A stretch of DNA of 38,631 nucleotides, taken from Alphaproteobacteria bacterium (lineage in GTDB: Bacteria > Pseudomonadota > Alphaproteobacteria > M2410). Where the stretch lies: NCBI GenBank assembly GCA_006226415.1, contig SBGZ01000024.1, positions 1 to 38,631 on the forward strand, read 5' to 3'. Shown here piece by piece: positions 1-8,478 of the stretch (positions are counted from its first letter, which is position 1; each line of letters starts with the position of its first letter). The position numbers were made by a program, and so were the translations under genes. The notes under the pieces are model-generated. The model was not told where the DNA came from. It ran no database searches and was given only the letters and a program-made list of their open reading frames with translations.

Positions 1-501
1 GTCGTTGCCTCGCCGTTTGACACCTATGCGGAAGCAGAAGCGGCTTTCGACAAAGTCGTCCCGCATCAGACAGATCTCGCCGAGCTTTTTGACTCAGGCT
101 ACAATATCTCCACTTTCCCCAACGTCGAGGTTTTGACCTATCTCGACCTTTTGGCACGCTTCCTGCCGCGCGATTCCATTACCTTGCGCGATCTTGATCC
201 CGGCCTGCGTGGGTGCCTGGAGGCCCGGCTCGAGTGCCGCGGCTATCTGGTCAAGCCAAGCCGCATCAAGAAAGACCGAGTCGGCAACTGGTTCATGGAC
301 ACCCTTTACTTCCGCCGCACCGAAAAACGCTTCGGCTGGGAGGCCGAGGCCCTCTTCGTGCTGCACGATGATGTGGTCGTCTACAAGCTGTGGAAGGGGA
401 CCCAGCGGATCGACGAACTCAGAGATCGCAAGAACCCCTTGGGGCCGTTGCAGAACATCGGCAACGCGGTTTCCTCCGCGGTTGATTCCAGCTTCGACTA
501 A
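1..501 (+). CDS. Hypothetical protein, 3' part only
   Basis: The reading frame is already open at the first base of the window, so the true start lies upstream; 166 codons and a TAA stop are visible. I do not recognise the family. The visible part has mixed helix and strand character and is rich in charged and aromatic residues, with no membrane segment. A stretch around visible residues 94-129 (NWFMDTLYFRRTEKRFGWEA and the following FVLHDDVVVYKLWKG) looks like a beta-rich core. The tail, with NAVSSAVDSSFD at the very end, looks flexible. A block of palindromic repeats starts about 45 bases after the stop, and the next gene in that direction (infC) is on the other strand. That it is a real gene is fairly sure from the codon pattern; no function is proposed. 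Confidence 0.7.
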   Translation, partial: VVASPFDTYAEAEAAFDKVVPHQTDLAELFDSGYNISTFPNVEVLTYLDLLARFLPRDSITLRDLDPGLRGCLEARLECRGYLVKPSRIKKDRVGNWFMDTLYFRRTEKRFGWEAEALFVLHDDVVVYKLWKGTQRIDELRDRKNPLGPLQNIGNAVSSAVDSSFD

Positions 502-545
502 AAAGCACTCAGCGGAAATTCAAGTCACCGCCGCCCGGTCAGGGT

Positions 546-800
546 GCGCCCGCGCAAGGTCGTGCCTCGACGTAGTCGAGAGGCACTGGCCGTGAGCCAA
601 ATAATGATAAAGACCCCGACCGGGGTTCGGCGCAAGCGCCGCGCCCGCGCAAGGCCGTGCCTCGACGTAGTCGAAAGGCACTGGCCGCGAGCGAAATAAT
701 GATAAAGACCCCGACCGGGGTTCGGCGCAAGCGCCGCGCCCGCGCAAGGCCGTGCCTCGACGTAGTCCAGAGGCGCTGGCCGCGAGCGAAATAATGACCC
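546..800. repeat. Tandem 95-bp palindromic repeat array (about 2.6 copies)
   Basis: The string CGCCCGCGCAAGG recurs at 547, 642 and 737, giving an exact 95-bp period. Each unit carries a hairpin GTGCCTC...GAGGCAC (with small changes between copies) flanked by GGYC and GGCC. After that come a GYGAGC(C/G)AAATAATG tail, a CCCCG-AC-CGGGG palindrome and a GGCGC-AA-GCGCC palindrome. The first copy lacks the last two palindromes on its left side and the third copy ends at the tail. This array fills most of the 361-base gap between the partial gene and the infC terminator. It looks like a REP/BIME-type element; there are no unique spacers, so it is not a CRISPR. Confidence 0.85.
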
Positions 801-862
801 GAGTCATCACTACCGGCACTACCGCCGAAGACCCGCACAAAGACTCATGTTTTCATGCAAAC

Positions 863-890
863 AAAAAGCCCGCCGAATTTCAGCGGGCTT
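863..890 (-). terminator. Intrinsic terminator of thrS-infC
   Basis: An 8-bp perfect stem (AAGCCCGC at 866-873 with GCGGGCTT at 883-890) with a 9-base loop is followed on the minus strand by a U-rich run. It lies 46 bases after the infC stop codon, so the transcript ends here and no rpmI or rplT follows. Confidence 0.85.
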
Positions 891-936
891 GTCGTTTACC
901 TGTTGGTAACCATGATTCATTTTTTTAAATCAGGGT

Positions 937-1476
937 TTATCGAGGGGCCATCACCATCATCATCTGACGACCTTCAAGCTTGGGATGTTGCTCGACCTTG
1001 GCCACTTCATCCACTTCTTCTTGCACCTTCTGAAGAAGTTTCATGCCGAGATCCTGGTGCGCCATTTCCCGCCCGCGGAACCGCAAGGTGACTTTCACCT
1101 TATCGCCAGCCTCAAAGAACCGCTGCATGGCCCTCAGCTTCACCTCATAGTCATGGGTGTCGATGTTCGGACGCATCTTGATTTCTTTGACTTCGACAAC
1201 TTTCTGCTTCTTTTTGGCTTCCGCTGCTTTCTTCTGAGCTTGGTACTTAAATTTCCCATAATCCAGAATCTTGCAAACTGGCGGCCTCGCTGTTGGTGAG
1301 ACCTCTACAAGGTCAAGACCAGCGGCCTCAGCCATAGCCAAAGCTTTGTCGAGTGGCGTAACGCCTCTTTTTTCTCCCTCTTCATCGATCAAAAGCACCT
1401 CTGACACTTCGATCGCCTGATTGACGCGGGGACCTTTATCCTTGGTCGCCGTCGCACGGTGTGGTCGTCTAGCTAT
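937..1476 (-). CDS. infC: Translation initiation factor IF-3, probable AUA start
   Basis: IF-3 binds the 30S subunit, keeps it apart from 50S and checks start-codon choice during initiation. The protein has the N-terminal IF3-N domain ([13 protein letters not shown], then [20 protein letters not shown]), a lysine-rich linker (about residues 79-91) and the IF3-C domain ([44 protein letters not shown] at the end). The first ATG/GTG/TTG start is a GTG at 1407, but this would cut off 23 conserved residues beginning [20 protein letters not shown]. An ATA codon at 1476 restores them, gives 179 residues (the E. coli protein has 180), and has a GGAG 8 bases upstream. infC in other bacteria is known to use rare start codons such as AUU as part of autoregulation. 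The gene follows thrS after 54 bases on the same strand, without a terminator between them. Confidence 0.93.
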   Translation of the reverse strand: MARRPHRATATKDKGPRVNQAIEVSEVLLIDEEGEKRGVTPLDKALAMAEAAGLDLVEVSPTARPPVCKILDYGKFKYQAQKKAAEAKKKQKVVEVKEIKMRPNIDTHDYEVKLRAMQRFFEAGDKVKVTLRFRGREMAHQDLGMKLLQKVQEEVDEVAKVEQHPKLEGRQMMMVMAPR

Positions 1477-1484
1477 GTTTGTTT

Positions 1485-1488
1485 CTCC
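1485..1488 (-). promoter_or_regulatory. Shine-Dalgarno for infC AUA start
   Basis: GGAG within AGAGGAGAAA on the minus strand sits 8 bases before the ATA at 1476 and 77 bases before the GTG at 1407. This spacing decides in favour of the rare start codon. Confidence 0.75.
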
Positions 1489-1530
1489 TCTAGCGATGAA
1501 CGAAAAGAAGCAAATTCACCCGGAGCGCGC

Positions 1531-3540
1531 TTAAGGGCGCAGGTCCGGCGGGGTTGCTTCCTCTTTAAGATTATGGATAGCCGTCTTAATATCAAGTGTT
1601 TCTTGGGGATTATCGCCCAAGCGGCGAATGGTCACAGTCCGCTCGGCCATCTCTTTTTTGCCCACCACGAACATCACCGGCACCTTGGCCACCGAATGCT
1701 CGCGCACTTTATAATTGATTTTCTCACTCCTGAGATCTGCTTCTGCGCGCAAACCGGCCTTTTTCAGCGCCGCGACCACTTCCTCGGCATAGGCATCCCC
1801 ATCTGAAGTAATGGGGGCCACCACCACTTGGGTCGGCGCCAGCCACAGCGGGAATTTGCCGGCATAATGCTCAATCAAAATGCCAATAAAGCGCTCATAA
1901 GAGCCAAAAATCGCCCTGTGCAGCATAACGGGCGGATGTTTAGAGCTGTCCTCGCCGAAATAGCCCGCGTCAAGCCGCTCCGGCAATACCCGGTCCGACT
2001 GGATGGTGCCCACCTGCCAGGTCCGGCCGATGGCATCGGTCAGGTGCCACTCGAGCTTGGGCGCATAAAAGGCACCCTCACCCGGCAGCTCTTCCCAGCC
2101 GAATTCTTCCGTCGCCATGCCTGCACGCACCACCGCGTCTCTAAGCTCAGATTCCGCCTGATCCCACATCTCGTCGGAGCCGTAACGCATCTCCGGCCTA
2201 AGGGCGAGTTTCACCGAATAGCTCTCAAATCCGAGATCCTTGTAAATCCGGTCCGCTAACTGGCAGAAAGCCTGCACTTCATCCACGATCTGGTCTTCGC
2301 GGCAAAAAATATGGGCGTCATCCTGGGTAAACTGCCTGACCCGCATCAGCCCATGCAAAGCGCCATGCGGCTCGTTGCGGTGACAGCAGCCGTTCTCATA
2401 GATCCGTAAGGGAAGATCCCGGTAGCTCTTGATGCCCTGTTTAAAGATCAACACATGGGCCGGACAGTTCATCGGCTTCAGCGCCATCCACTGCGCCCCG
2501 TCTGAAACGAGCGGCCCTTCGTCTTCCGTGTTGGGAACCTCGTCCGGAATAACAAACATGTTTTCACGGTACTTGCCCCAATGGCCAGATTGCTCCCATT
2601 GCCGGGCGTCCATCACCTGAGGCGTCTTGACTTCCTGGTAGCCGGCCGCGTCGATCTGGCGGCGCATATAGGCTTCCAGCTCCCGCCAGACGATATAGCC
2701 CTTGGGATGCCAGAAAACGGACCCATGGGCTTCGGCCTGCAAATGAAACAGATCCATCTCCCGGCCCAATTTGCGGTGATCGCGTTTTTCCGCTTCTTCG
2801 AGCCGGTGGAGATAGGCCTTCAACTCTTTACTGTCCCGCCAGGCTGTGCCGTAGATGCGCTGCAATTGCGCGTTTTTGGCATCGCCGCGCCAATAGGCGC
2901 CGGCCAGCTTGGTTAGCTTGAAAGCCTTGCCGATCTTGCCCAAAGACATGAGGTGCGGTCCGCGGCAGAGGTCATGCCAGGGTCCATGAAAATAAATCGA
3001 GATGTCCTGGCCTTCCGGGAGATCGGAAATGATCTCCGCCTTGTAAGCCTCACCCAGGTCTTTGAAGTGCTGGATGGCTTGGCCCCGGTCCCAGACCTCG
3101 CGGGTGGTGGCATGATCTGCATCCACCAGCTCACGCATCTTGGCTTCGATCTTCTCAAGGTCATCCAGATGAAAAGGCTCATTCCGTGCAAAGTCGTAAT
3201 AAAAGCCATCGTCGATCACGGGGCCAATGGTGACCTGTGTGCCTGGGAACAGCTCCTGCACCGCCATGGCCATGAGGTGCGCGCAGTCGTGCCGGATCAG
3301 TTCCAGCGCGTCTTTTTCATCCTTCAAGGTCACAATAGCTACTTGCGCATCGCGGGCGAGCGGGCGCGTCAGATCCCAGAGCTCCCCGTCCACCTTCCAG
3401 GCGAGCGCTGCCTTGGCAAGGCCTGGCCCGATGTCAGCCGCCAGCTGCGCGCCGGTGACATGCCCCTCGTAAGTTCGCTCACTGCCGTCAGGCAGAGTGA
3501 TCCTTACGTTGTTTTGGGCCTTCGGCGCGTTGTCAGACAT
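1531..3540 (-). CDS. thrS: Threonine--tRNA ligase
   Basis: Class II aminoacyl-tRNA synthetase that attaches threonine to tRNA-Thr in the cytoplasm. At 669 residues it is slightly longer than the E. coli enzyme (642). In order: a TGS domain (about 1-70), the editing domain with [11 protein letters not shown] (the HxxxH type motif of tRNA-SAD domains), then the catalytic core. The core has MNCPAH (zinc cysteine), the class II motif 2 region [26 protein letters not shown] (zinc histidine) and LEWHLTD (third zinc ligand). The anticodon-binding domain with PTQVVVAPI and [15 protein letters not shown] closes the protein. I chose the ATG at 3540; a TTG 14 codons upstream is possible but adds residues of no family resemblance. 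It is followed by infC as in many bacteria, so both are probably one transcript. A divergent gene starts 126 bases upstream. Confidence 0.97.
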   Translation of the reverse strand: MSDNAPKAQNNVRITLPDGSERTYEGHVTGAQLAADIGPGLAKAALAWKVDGELWDLTRPLARDAQVAIVTLKDEKDALELIRHDCAHLMAMAVQELFPGTQVTIGPVIDDGFYYDFARNEPFHLDDLEKIEAKMRELVDADHATTREVWDRGQAIQHFKDLGEAYKAEIISDLPEGQDISIYFHGPWHDLCRGPHLMSLGKIGKAFKLTKLAGAYWRGDAKNAQLQRIYGTAWRDSKELKAYLHRLEEAEKRDHRKLGREMDLFHLQAEAHGSVFWHPKGYIVWRELEAYMRRQIDAAGYQEVKTPQVMDARQWEQSGHWGKYRENMFVIPDEVPNTEDEGPLVSDGAQWMALKPMNCPAHVLIFKQGIKSYRDLPLRIYENGCCHRNEPHGALHGLMRVRQFTQDDAHIFCREDQIVDEVQAFCQLADRIYKDLGFESYSVKLALRPEMRYGSDEMWDQAESELRDAVVRAGMATEEFGWEELPGEGAFYAPKLEWHLTDAIGRTWQVGTIQSDRVLPERLDAGYFGEDSSKHPPVMLHRAIFGSYERFIGILIEHYAGKFPLWLAPTQVVVAPITSDGDAYAEEVVAALKKAGLRAEADLRSEKINYKVREHSVAKVPVMFVVGKKEMAERTVTIRRLGDNPQETLDIKTAIHNLKEEATPPDLRP

Positions 3541-3666
3541 CGGTTTGCTCTTTATTCTCTGTATGTTGTTTTCATCATCCAAACGCTGGTTTGGGCGGTT
3601 CTTTTACCTCTCCGGCGCCCGATTGCAAAGCTCTGGAAGCCTTATAACGCGAGAAAGACGGCATTT

Positions 3667-4323
3667 GTGTCCTCAAATCCTCCTAAAATCGGTCATCTCA
3701 TTCTGATTTCAGGCCCTTCTGCCGCAGGCAAGAGCACCCTCATCGAGGCGCTCCAATCCTCAAAGGCTCGGCCCAAGGCACTGGTGGGTCTGCCAGACCT
3801 CTCCGGTCACCCGGCCTTTCTTGACGGGAATGATGTCCTTAAGCGCCATCAGCCAATCGCCGATTTTGTCGCAAGCCTTGAAGAGGGCGCCACTGTTCTT
3901 GCCCATTATGACATCGTTCACATTCACCGTATCGGATATTCCAGCAATTATACTGATGATCCCTTTTTCCAGGTCCTCGCCCTGGCGCAAAAGATCACCA
4001 TTTTAGATCTCCGCCCGGATGCGGAGCTCTTGCGGCAAAACTTTCTCGCCCGTGAGGCTGAACTGCGCGAGCGCAAAGGACGCGCGCGCACCCTTTGGCG
4101 CAAATGGGTCCATGACCCCTTGCGCGCCAGGCGCCACCGGCGAGACGGGATCTTTCATCTCGACAAGCACCTGCTCTACCAAGACCGGGAATGGCTAGAG
4201 AGCTGTTATGAAATCTGGGATCAGTTCCTGAGCACATTGAGGCCGAACACCGCCCTCACCCTTGTTCGGCTCAAGCCGCAACGCGCCGCTGATGGCAGTC
4301 GCACGCTCACGCGCCTCAACTGA
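3667..4323 (+). CDS. P-loop NTPase-fold protein of unknown function
   Basis: The 218-residue product (from a GTG start) carries a Walker A motif GPSAAGKST at residues 16-24 right after a beta strand (HLILIS), and a later hydrophobic strand ITILDLRPD that could be a Walker B-like strand. An LDGNDVLKRH segment near residues 52-61 recalls the LDGDN segment of adenylylsulfate (APS) kinases, but the rest does not match that family well enough to call it one. An arginine-rich stretch (about residues 126-160) follows. No signal peptide or membrane segment is seen. The reading frame is open far upstream inside antisense thrS, but the only sensible start is the GTG at 3667, with a weak GAGAAAG upstream. 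The gene ends 2 bases before the end of a convergent sulfotransferase gene. A nucleotide or small-molecule kinase is plausible; the substrate is unknown. Confidence 0.7.
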   Translation: MSSNPPKIGHLILISGPSAAGKSTLIEALQSSKARPKALVGLPDLSGHPAFLDGNDVLKRHQPIADFVASLEEGATVLAHYDIVHIHRIGYSSNYTDDPFFQVLALAQKITILDLRPDAELLRQNFLAREAELRERKGRARTLWRKWVHDPLRARRHRRDGIFHLDKHLLYQDREWLESCYEIWDQFLSTLRPNTALTLVRLKPQRAADGSRTLTRLN

Positions 4324-4325
4324 AT

Positions 4326-5054
4326 TTAGATCTCCCGCGCGTAAAAATGTGGGGCGCCGTCATCAAAGCTGTACCCAAAGGCCGCAATCTCCGGGCCATA
4401 CCATTTGGCAACCTTATCTCGCGTCTCCGGCGTGAAATAGCTGCGATAATCCTTCGCCCGATCCCGGGTCTTATTTGCTTCCGGTAAAAACACCTGTCCC
4501 TCAAGGCCGATCCGCGCCATGGCGCGATCGAAATCCTCGACAAGATTTTCATAACGCCCAACGAAATCGACGATGATCTCCCCGTCAACGCTATAAAGAT
4601 CAAAATTGTCGACGAAAGCCCGCTTTTTCCGGCCCAGGTAACTGGCAAAGTCCGGCTTCGGATCCTTGTTCTTCACCTTGTAATGATAATGCGACACCTG
4701 CCGGTCCCAGGGATTGCGCTCAAAGGCAAAGGTGAAATAGGCGTTCCAAATCTCTTCACCCACATAGGTGCGCACACGCCATGCCGGCATGTGGCTATAA
4801 TAGCCCACGCTCGGATGCCAGGGCCGCTCCGGCCGCCCCAGCAATTGCCGCCACAATGGGCGCTTTGGCCGCGCCGGATGATCAAGCTCAAGATTTTGTG
4901 GGGGCCGGCCCGTGCGCTCTTTCTCGCTCTTGGCGGAAAAAGGCGTGATGACATCTTCCTCGCCGCATATCTGCGCCAGCGCCAGCTCGATGCTGGTGCC
5001 CGCCGTCTTGGCGGTTTTGATGAAAATAAATTTGTGCTTGTGAGAAATGATCAT
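4326..5054 (-). CDS. Sulfotransferase family protein
   Basis: Likely moves a sulfate group from PAPS to a hydroxyl of a glycan or other acceptor. The N-terminus has FIFIKTAKTAGTSIE (residues 9-23), which is the 5'-phosphosulfate-binding loop of the sulfotransferase family 2 type (usual form HxPKTAGTS). FERNPWDR at 111-118 is the 3'-phosphate-binding RNPxxR-type motif. At 242 residues the length fits a single sulfotransferase domain, and no signal peptide or membrane segment is seen, so it acts in the cytoplasm. The ATG at 5054 overlaps the stop of the upstream pyruvyl transferase gene in an ATGA, so the two are translationally coupled. The acceptor is unknown, but the coupling suggests a surface polysaccharide that receives both pyruvate and sulfate decorations. 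Confidence 0.85.
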   Translation of the reverse strand: MIISHKHKFIFIKTAKTAGTSIELALAQICGEEDVITPFSAKSEKERTGRPPQNLELDHPARPKRPLWRQLLGRPERPWHPSVGYYSHMPAWRVRTYVGEEIWNAYFTFAFERNPWDRQVSHYHYKVKNKDPKPDFASYLGRKKRAFVDNFDLYSVDGEIIVDFVGRYENLVEDFDRAMARIGLEGQVFLPEANKTRDRAKDYRSYFTPETRDKVAKWYGPEIAAFGYSFDDGAPHFYAREI

Positions 5055-6085
5055 GGATCTGAGCGGGGGCCTTTTCCTGACGCTTGTTCGGCGATAGCGC
5101 TGAACATCTTATGCGCTTCTAGCTGCTGTTCGTTAACAAATTCCTCGATCGACTTCATCTCGGTGTCACTAAATGTCCTGAAAGGAGACAAAGCCTGCGT
5201 GTCAGCCGCGAGCAAAGCCTCGCGCGACAGGCCGCGTCCGGAAAGCCCAAGCGCCGCCAACAGTGATTTTGTCTTATGGCTTTCTGAAGCAAGCGCCACA
5301 AAAGGAATGCACAAGGCGGCGGCAAGACACACCCCGTGATAGCGCCCCGTCACCATAAACCCTGCCTCGCGGCGAAGAAATTCCGTAAAGCCCTCAAAAT
5401 CCGCAATCGCATGACCATATCGGGCTTGCTCCAGGGAGGGTTTCTGAAAACGTGCAAGCCCATGTCGTACCGAAAATTTGAGGCGGCGCGAAAAGCGCGC
5501 CTCCGGGACACTTGGCCCATGAGGCACCTGTGCTCTGAACGGCAAAAAATAACGCCCCCCATCAAGGGAGGAAAATTCGTAAAGCGCCTTATTATCCGCC
5601 TTGCCGGAGGCATCGGTGACAATAACTCGCGGGCCCTGCGCCGCCGTCTGGACGGGCCCCCAGGTCATGGCAATATCCACCACCCCTGAGGGATGGCCGC
5701 CCTCACGGGCCAGCTCATCGGCACTGAGAGGGTCCCTGAGATAAATGGCATCATAACCGCTCACCCCTTCCAGGACCGCAGATGAATTGTTCTGATAAAT
5801 GCTGTTAATGAGAAAACAGGGCAGATCATGCCCCTTCGCCCAGCCCGGTACAGAGGCCATCCCCAAAGCAGCTTTGGACGAAGAGTGCAAGGAGCCCTCG
5901 CCATTCACCAGCACCAGATCAATGCCGCGACGGTCTATTTTTGAGAGATCGACATCGCCGCGATAGCGGCGCGCCACCTCAATGCCCGCCTCTTCGCAAA
6001 AGCGCATGATCTGCCGGGTCGCCAGGGTGCTACCGTGGTTGCCCGCCAGCGAGGTGTCATTCAGAAGAAGAGCACTCAGTTTCAT
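5051..6085 (-). CDS. Polysaccharide pyruvyl transferase family protein
   Basis: The family (CsaB/WcaK-like, PF04230) transfers a pyruvyl ketal from phosphoenolpyruvate to sugars of cell-surface polysaccharides. The 344-residue protein shows the expected features: an N-terminal LLLNDTSLAGNHGSTLATRQ, VLVNGEGSLHSSSK around residues 58-71, YLRDPLSADEL near 115-125, and the hallmark MVTGRYHGVCLAAALCIPFVAL (GRYH at 247-250) followed by SHKTKSL. No signal peptide is present. It is the first gene of a two-gene operon with the sulfotransferase, overlapping by four bases, and is divergent from the ELM1-like gene (91 bases apart). The acceptor sugar cannot be read from sequence. Confidence 0.85.
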   Translation of the reverse strand: MKLSALLLNDTSLAGNHGSTLATRQIMRFCEEAGIEVARRYRGDVDLSKIDRRGIDLVLVNGEGSLHSSSKAALGMASVPGWAKGHDLPCFLINSIYQNNSSAVLEGVSGYDAIYLRDPLSADELAREGGHPSGVVDIAMTWGPVQTAAQGPRVIVTDASGKADNKALYEFSSLDGGRYFLPFRAQVPHGPSVPEARFSRRLKFSVRHGLARFQKPSLEQARYGHAIADFEGFTEFLRREAGFMVTGRYHGVCLAAALCIPFVALASESHKTKSLLAALGLSGRGLSREALLAADTQALSPFRTFSDTEMKSIEEFVNEQQLEAHKMFSAIAEQASGKGPRSDP

Positions 6086-6176
6086 AAAACCTGGATCTCA
6101 AAGACTTTGCAAAGCAATCAAAACACCTTAGCCTCTGGCGCAAAGGATTGAAACCGCCACCGAGCCACCCCTGACG

Positions 6177-7211
6177 ATGACAGATAACGACCCTCTCAAC
6201 ATCCTGCTGATTTCAGATGGCAGACCTGGTCATTTCCGGCAATCGGAGGCGCTCATCATGGCGGTCCGGCGTCACCGCTCTGTTCGCACAGAAAGACTGT
6301 TCCTCACACGCCGATTTGCAAAAAACCTGGACGGGCGTTTTCGTTGGCTCGCCAATTTCCGCTGGCTCCCCTCCATGGCCCTCATGCGCCTGACCTATAT
6401 GTTTTTCCCGCTGCCCAAGAGAAAATTTGACCTCATCATTTCAGCCGGCGGCCAAACTGCCGCCGCCAACATGCTGCTCTCAAGAATCTACAAAGCGCCA
6501 AATATTTTCTGTGGCAGTCATCGAAATGCCAAGCCGAAGAACTTTGCCCAGGTTCTCATCCCTTACAGCCATATGGAGGGCACCCTCAACCATTCAGTTC
6601 TGTTAAAGCCTTCCCCAGTCGACCCAGACAAGATGCGCGCGCCCTTGTCCCTGACCAATGACAACGAGCCCAAGAAGCTCACGGGCGCCATTCTCCTTGG
6701 CGCCAGCACCAGTGAATATAGTTACACCTTTGAGGACTGGACCCAAATTCTCGACATCACCCGGATGGGCGAGGCAACAGGTCTTGTGGAGTGGGTCGCA
6801 ACCTCCTCTCCCCGCACACCGGACCAGATCGGCGATCTTTTCGCTGAGAGAGCTTTGTCAGACAGCGCCCTCAAGGAGTTTGTCGATTTTCGCACAACGG
6901 GCCCCGGCTCCATCGGCCGCTTGGTAGAGGCTGCGGACTTTATCATCGCAACCGAAGACAGCTCCTCCATGGTGATTGAGGCGATTTGCGCGCGGCGTCC
7001 CACCATTGCCATTGCGCCCAAATCAAAAAGCCCAAAAGAGGTCGAAGAAAAAATGCTCGATGAGCTGGTTGGAAAGAAATGGCTCGCCCGCCTGGACATC
7101 GACGAAAACCTGAATACGCATATCACCGCCGCCCTCTCAGATCTCCAGCCCATGGAGGAGAACCATCTGGACGCACTGGCGGGCGTTGTTTTGCCGCTTC
7201 TGAAAAAATAA
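6177..7211 (+). CDS. ELM1-like (mitochondrial fission ELM1 family) protein, GT-B-like
   Basis: The N-terminal ILLISDGRPGHFRQSEAL (DGRPGH at residues 14-19) is characteristic of the ELM1 family (PF06258), which is widespread in alphaproteobacteria and named after a plant mitochondrial fission protein. The fold is related to GT-B glycosyltransferases: FDLIISAGGQTAAANMLLSR lies in the N-terminal half. In the C-terminal half, FIIATEDSSSMVIEAICARRPTIAI is similar to the nucleotide-sugar binding site of such enzymes. The protein has 344 residues and no signal peptide. The start ATG has only a weak ribosome-binding site. It sits among glycan enzymes and converges on a GT4 gene with 9 bases between stops. 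A role in envelope glycan assembly is inferred; the biochemical reaction of bacterial members is not firmly known to me. Confidence 0.8.
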   Translation: MTDNDPLNILLISDGRPGHFRQSEALIMAVRRHRSVRTERLFLTRRFAKNLDGRFRWLANFRWLPSMALMRLTYMFFPLPKRKFDLIISAGGQTAAANMLLSRIYKAPNIFCGSHRNAKPKNFAQVLIPYSHMEGTLNHSVLLKPSPVDPDKMRAPLSLTNDNEPKKLTGAILLGASTSEYSYTFEDWTQILDITRMGEATGLVEWVATSSPRTPDQIGDLFAERALSDSALKEFVDFRTTGPGSIGRLVEAADFIIATEDSSSMVIEAICARRPTIAIAPKSKSPKEVEEKMLDELVGKKWLARLDIDENLNTHITAALSDLQPMEENHLDALAGVVLPLLKK

Positions 7212-7220
7212 GCCCCGAGG

Positions 7221-8396
7221 TTACCCGGCGACTTCGCGGTAAACATCTATCGTCTTGCGGCACATCTGTTTGACGGAAAAATTCGCTTCCGCATTCGCCC
7301 GGCCCCGACGTCCCATTTCTTGCCAGACCTCAGGTCCCGCCGCCAACGCCTCTTCAAGCGCATCGGCCAGGGCCGCAGCATCCCCGGGCGTAACCCGCCA
7401 ACCGGTCGCGACACCCTCTCCAAGCAAAACCGTCTCCGCTGAACCGCCATGGTCTGTGGCGATGATCGGTTTGCCCATCGCCTGCGCCTCCACCGCAATC
7501 CGCCCAAAGGCCTCCGGCTCGATCGACGCCGATACCACGAGGTCCGCCAGCGCAAGTCCCGCTGGCATATCAGCGCAGTGACCGGCCAATCGCACGCGGT
7601 CAGAAAGCCCCTTCATGCGGATCGATTTTTTAAGACCGCCCACATAGTCGTCACGGCCCTGGGCATCGCCCACCATGACGCAGACGAAATCTGTCTGCCC
7701 CCGGTCTTTAAGAATTTGCACCGCATCGATCATCACCTCCTGACCTTTCCACCAGGTCATTCGGCCAGGCAGAAATACCAGCGGCAATGAACTGTCAGGC
7801 AACTGCCATTCGGTGCGCAGTTTTTCCTTACGCGCATCACTGACTTCATAAGGGTCCAGCCAGGTAATATCCGAACCTCGATGAATGACCCTAAGGCGCT
7901 TTTCAGCTTGCGGATAAGTTTGCGCAACCAAGCGGGCGATAAAGTCAGAATTGGCAATAACAACATCGCCCCGCGCCATCACTGAATTGTAAAATCTCTT
8001 GGCCCGTCCCTTCGCGTTGTAAGTCCCATGATAGGTGGTCACGAAGTGACGTCCGGTGAGCCGTGCCGCCCAAAGGGCACTCCAGGCCGGCGCCCGGCTG
8101 CGCGCATGGACAATTTGAACCTGTTCTTTGCGAATGATTTTAATCAGGCGCAGCATATTGATGATGAGGGTCAGGGGATTTTTCGATGCCGCGGGCATAC
8201 GATAAAGACTTGCGCCAGCCGCCGACAATTCCCCTTCAAGACGCCCGCCCTGTGAGGCAACCAGCGCCCGCCCGCCGGCAGAGACCAGCGCCGCGGCCAC
8301 GTCAATCGTGGTGCGCTCCGCGCCTCCGGTCTCGAGCTCAGGAATGACCTGCAAGACACATGGCGCAAAAGATTCTGGACTCATCACAGTTGTCAT
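7221..8396 (-). CDS. Glycosyltransferase family 4 protein
   Basis: Retaining GT-B glycosyltransferase that moves a sugar from a nucleotide-sugar donor, probably in lipopolysaccharide or surface polysaccharide assembly. The N-terminal domain starts VLQVIPELETGGAERTTIDVA (GGAER at about 24-28), the usual acceptor-side loop. The C-terminal domain begins near LVFLPGRMTWWKGQE and holds the EPEAFGRIAVEAQAMGKPII motif (about 293-312), the E-x7-E donor site. HGG and TGW loops follow. I chose the ATG at 8396 (391 residues) because GGAG lies 5 bases upstream; a farther start 20 codons earlier has no such site. It is divergent from the hydrolase gene (82 bases). Donor and acceptor sugars are unknown. 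Confidence 0.9.
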   Translation of the reverse strand: MTTVMSPESFAPCVLQVIPELETGGAERTTIDVAAALVSAGGRALVASQGGRLEGELSAAGASLYRMPAASKNPLTLIINMLRLIKIIRKEQVQIVHARSRAPAWSALWAARLTGRHFVTTYHGTYNAKGRAKRFYNSVMARGDVVIANSDFIARLVAQTYPQAEKRLRVIHRGSDITWLDPYEVSDARKEKLRTEWQLPDSSLPLVFLPGRMTWWKGQEVMIDAVQILKDRGQTDFVCVMVGDAQGRDDYVGGLKKSIRMKGLSDRVRLAGHCADMPAGLALADLVVSASIEPEAFGRIAVEAQAMGKPIIATDHGGSAETVLLGEGVATGWRVTPGDAAALADALEEALAAGPEVWQEMGRRGRANAEANFSVKQMCRKTIDVYREVAG

Positions 8397-8478
8397 GGAT
8401 ACTCCGACCCGAAAGAGGCCATTCTTTATACCGGTCCCGCCGAATCTTTCAATCAATCAAGGCAATGTAAGGCATCCC

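Noticed and set aside
546-800. CRISPR array
   Set aside because: The units are contiguous 95-bp copies without unique spacers, there are only about 2.6 of them, and no cas gene is near.
520-840. Minus-strand open frames of about 100 codons across the left repeat array
   Set aside because: They are made of the repeat itself, with runs such as RHGLARARR repeated in more than one frame; no ribosome-binding site and no family likeness.
2953-3666. Long 5' extension of the P-loop gene antisense to thrS
   Set aside because: The stretch lies inside thrS on the other strand, which is a certain gene; the P-loop gene makes sense only from about 3667.
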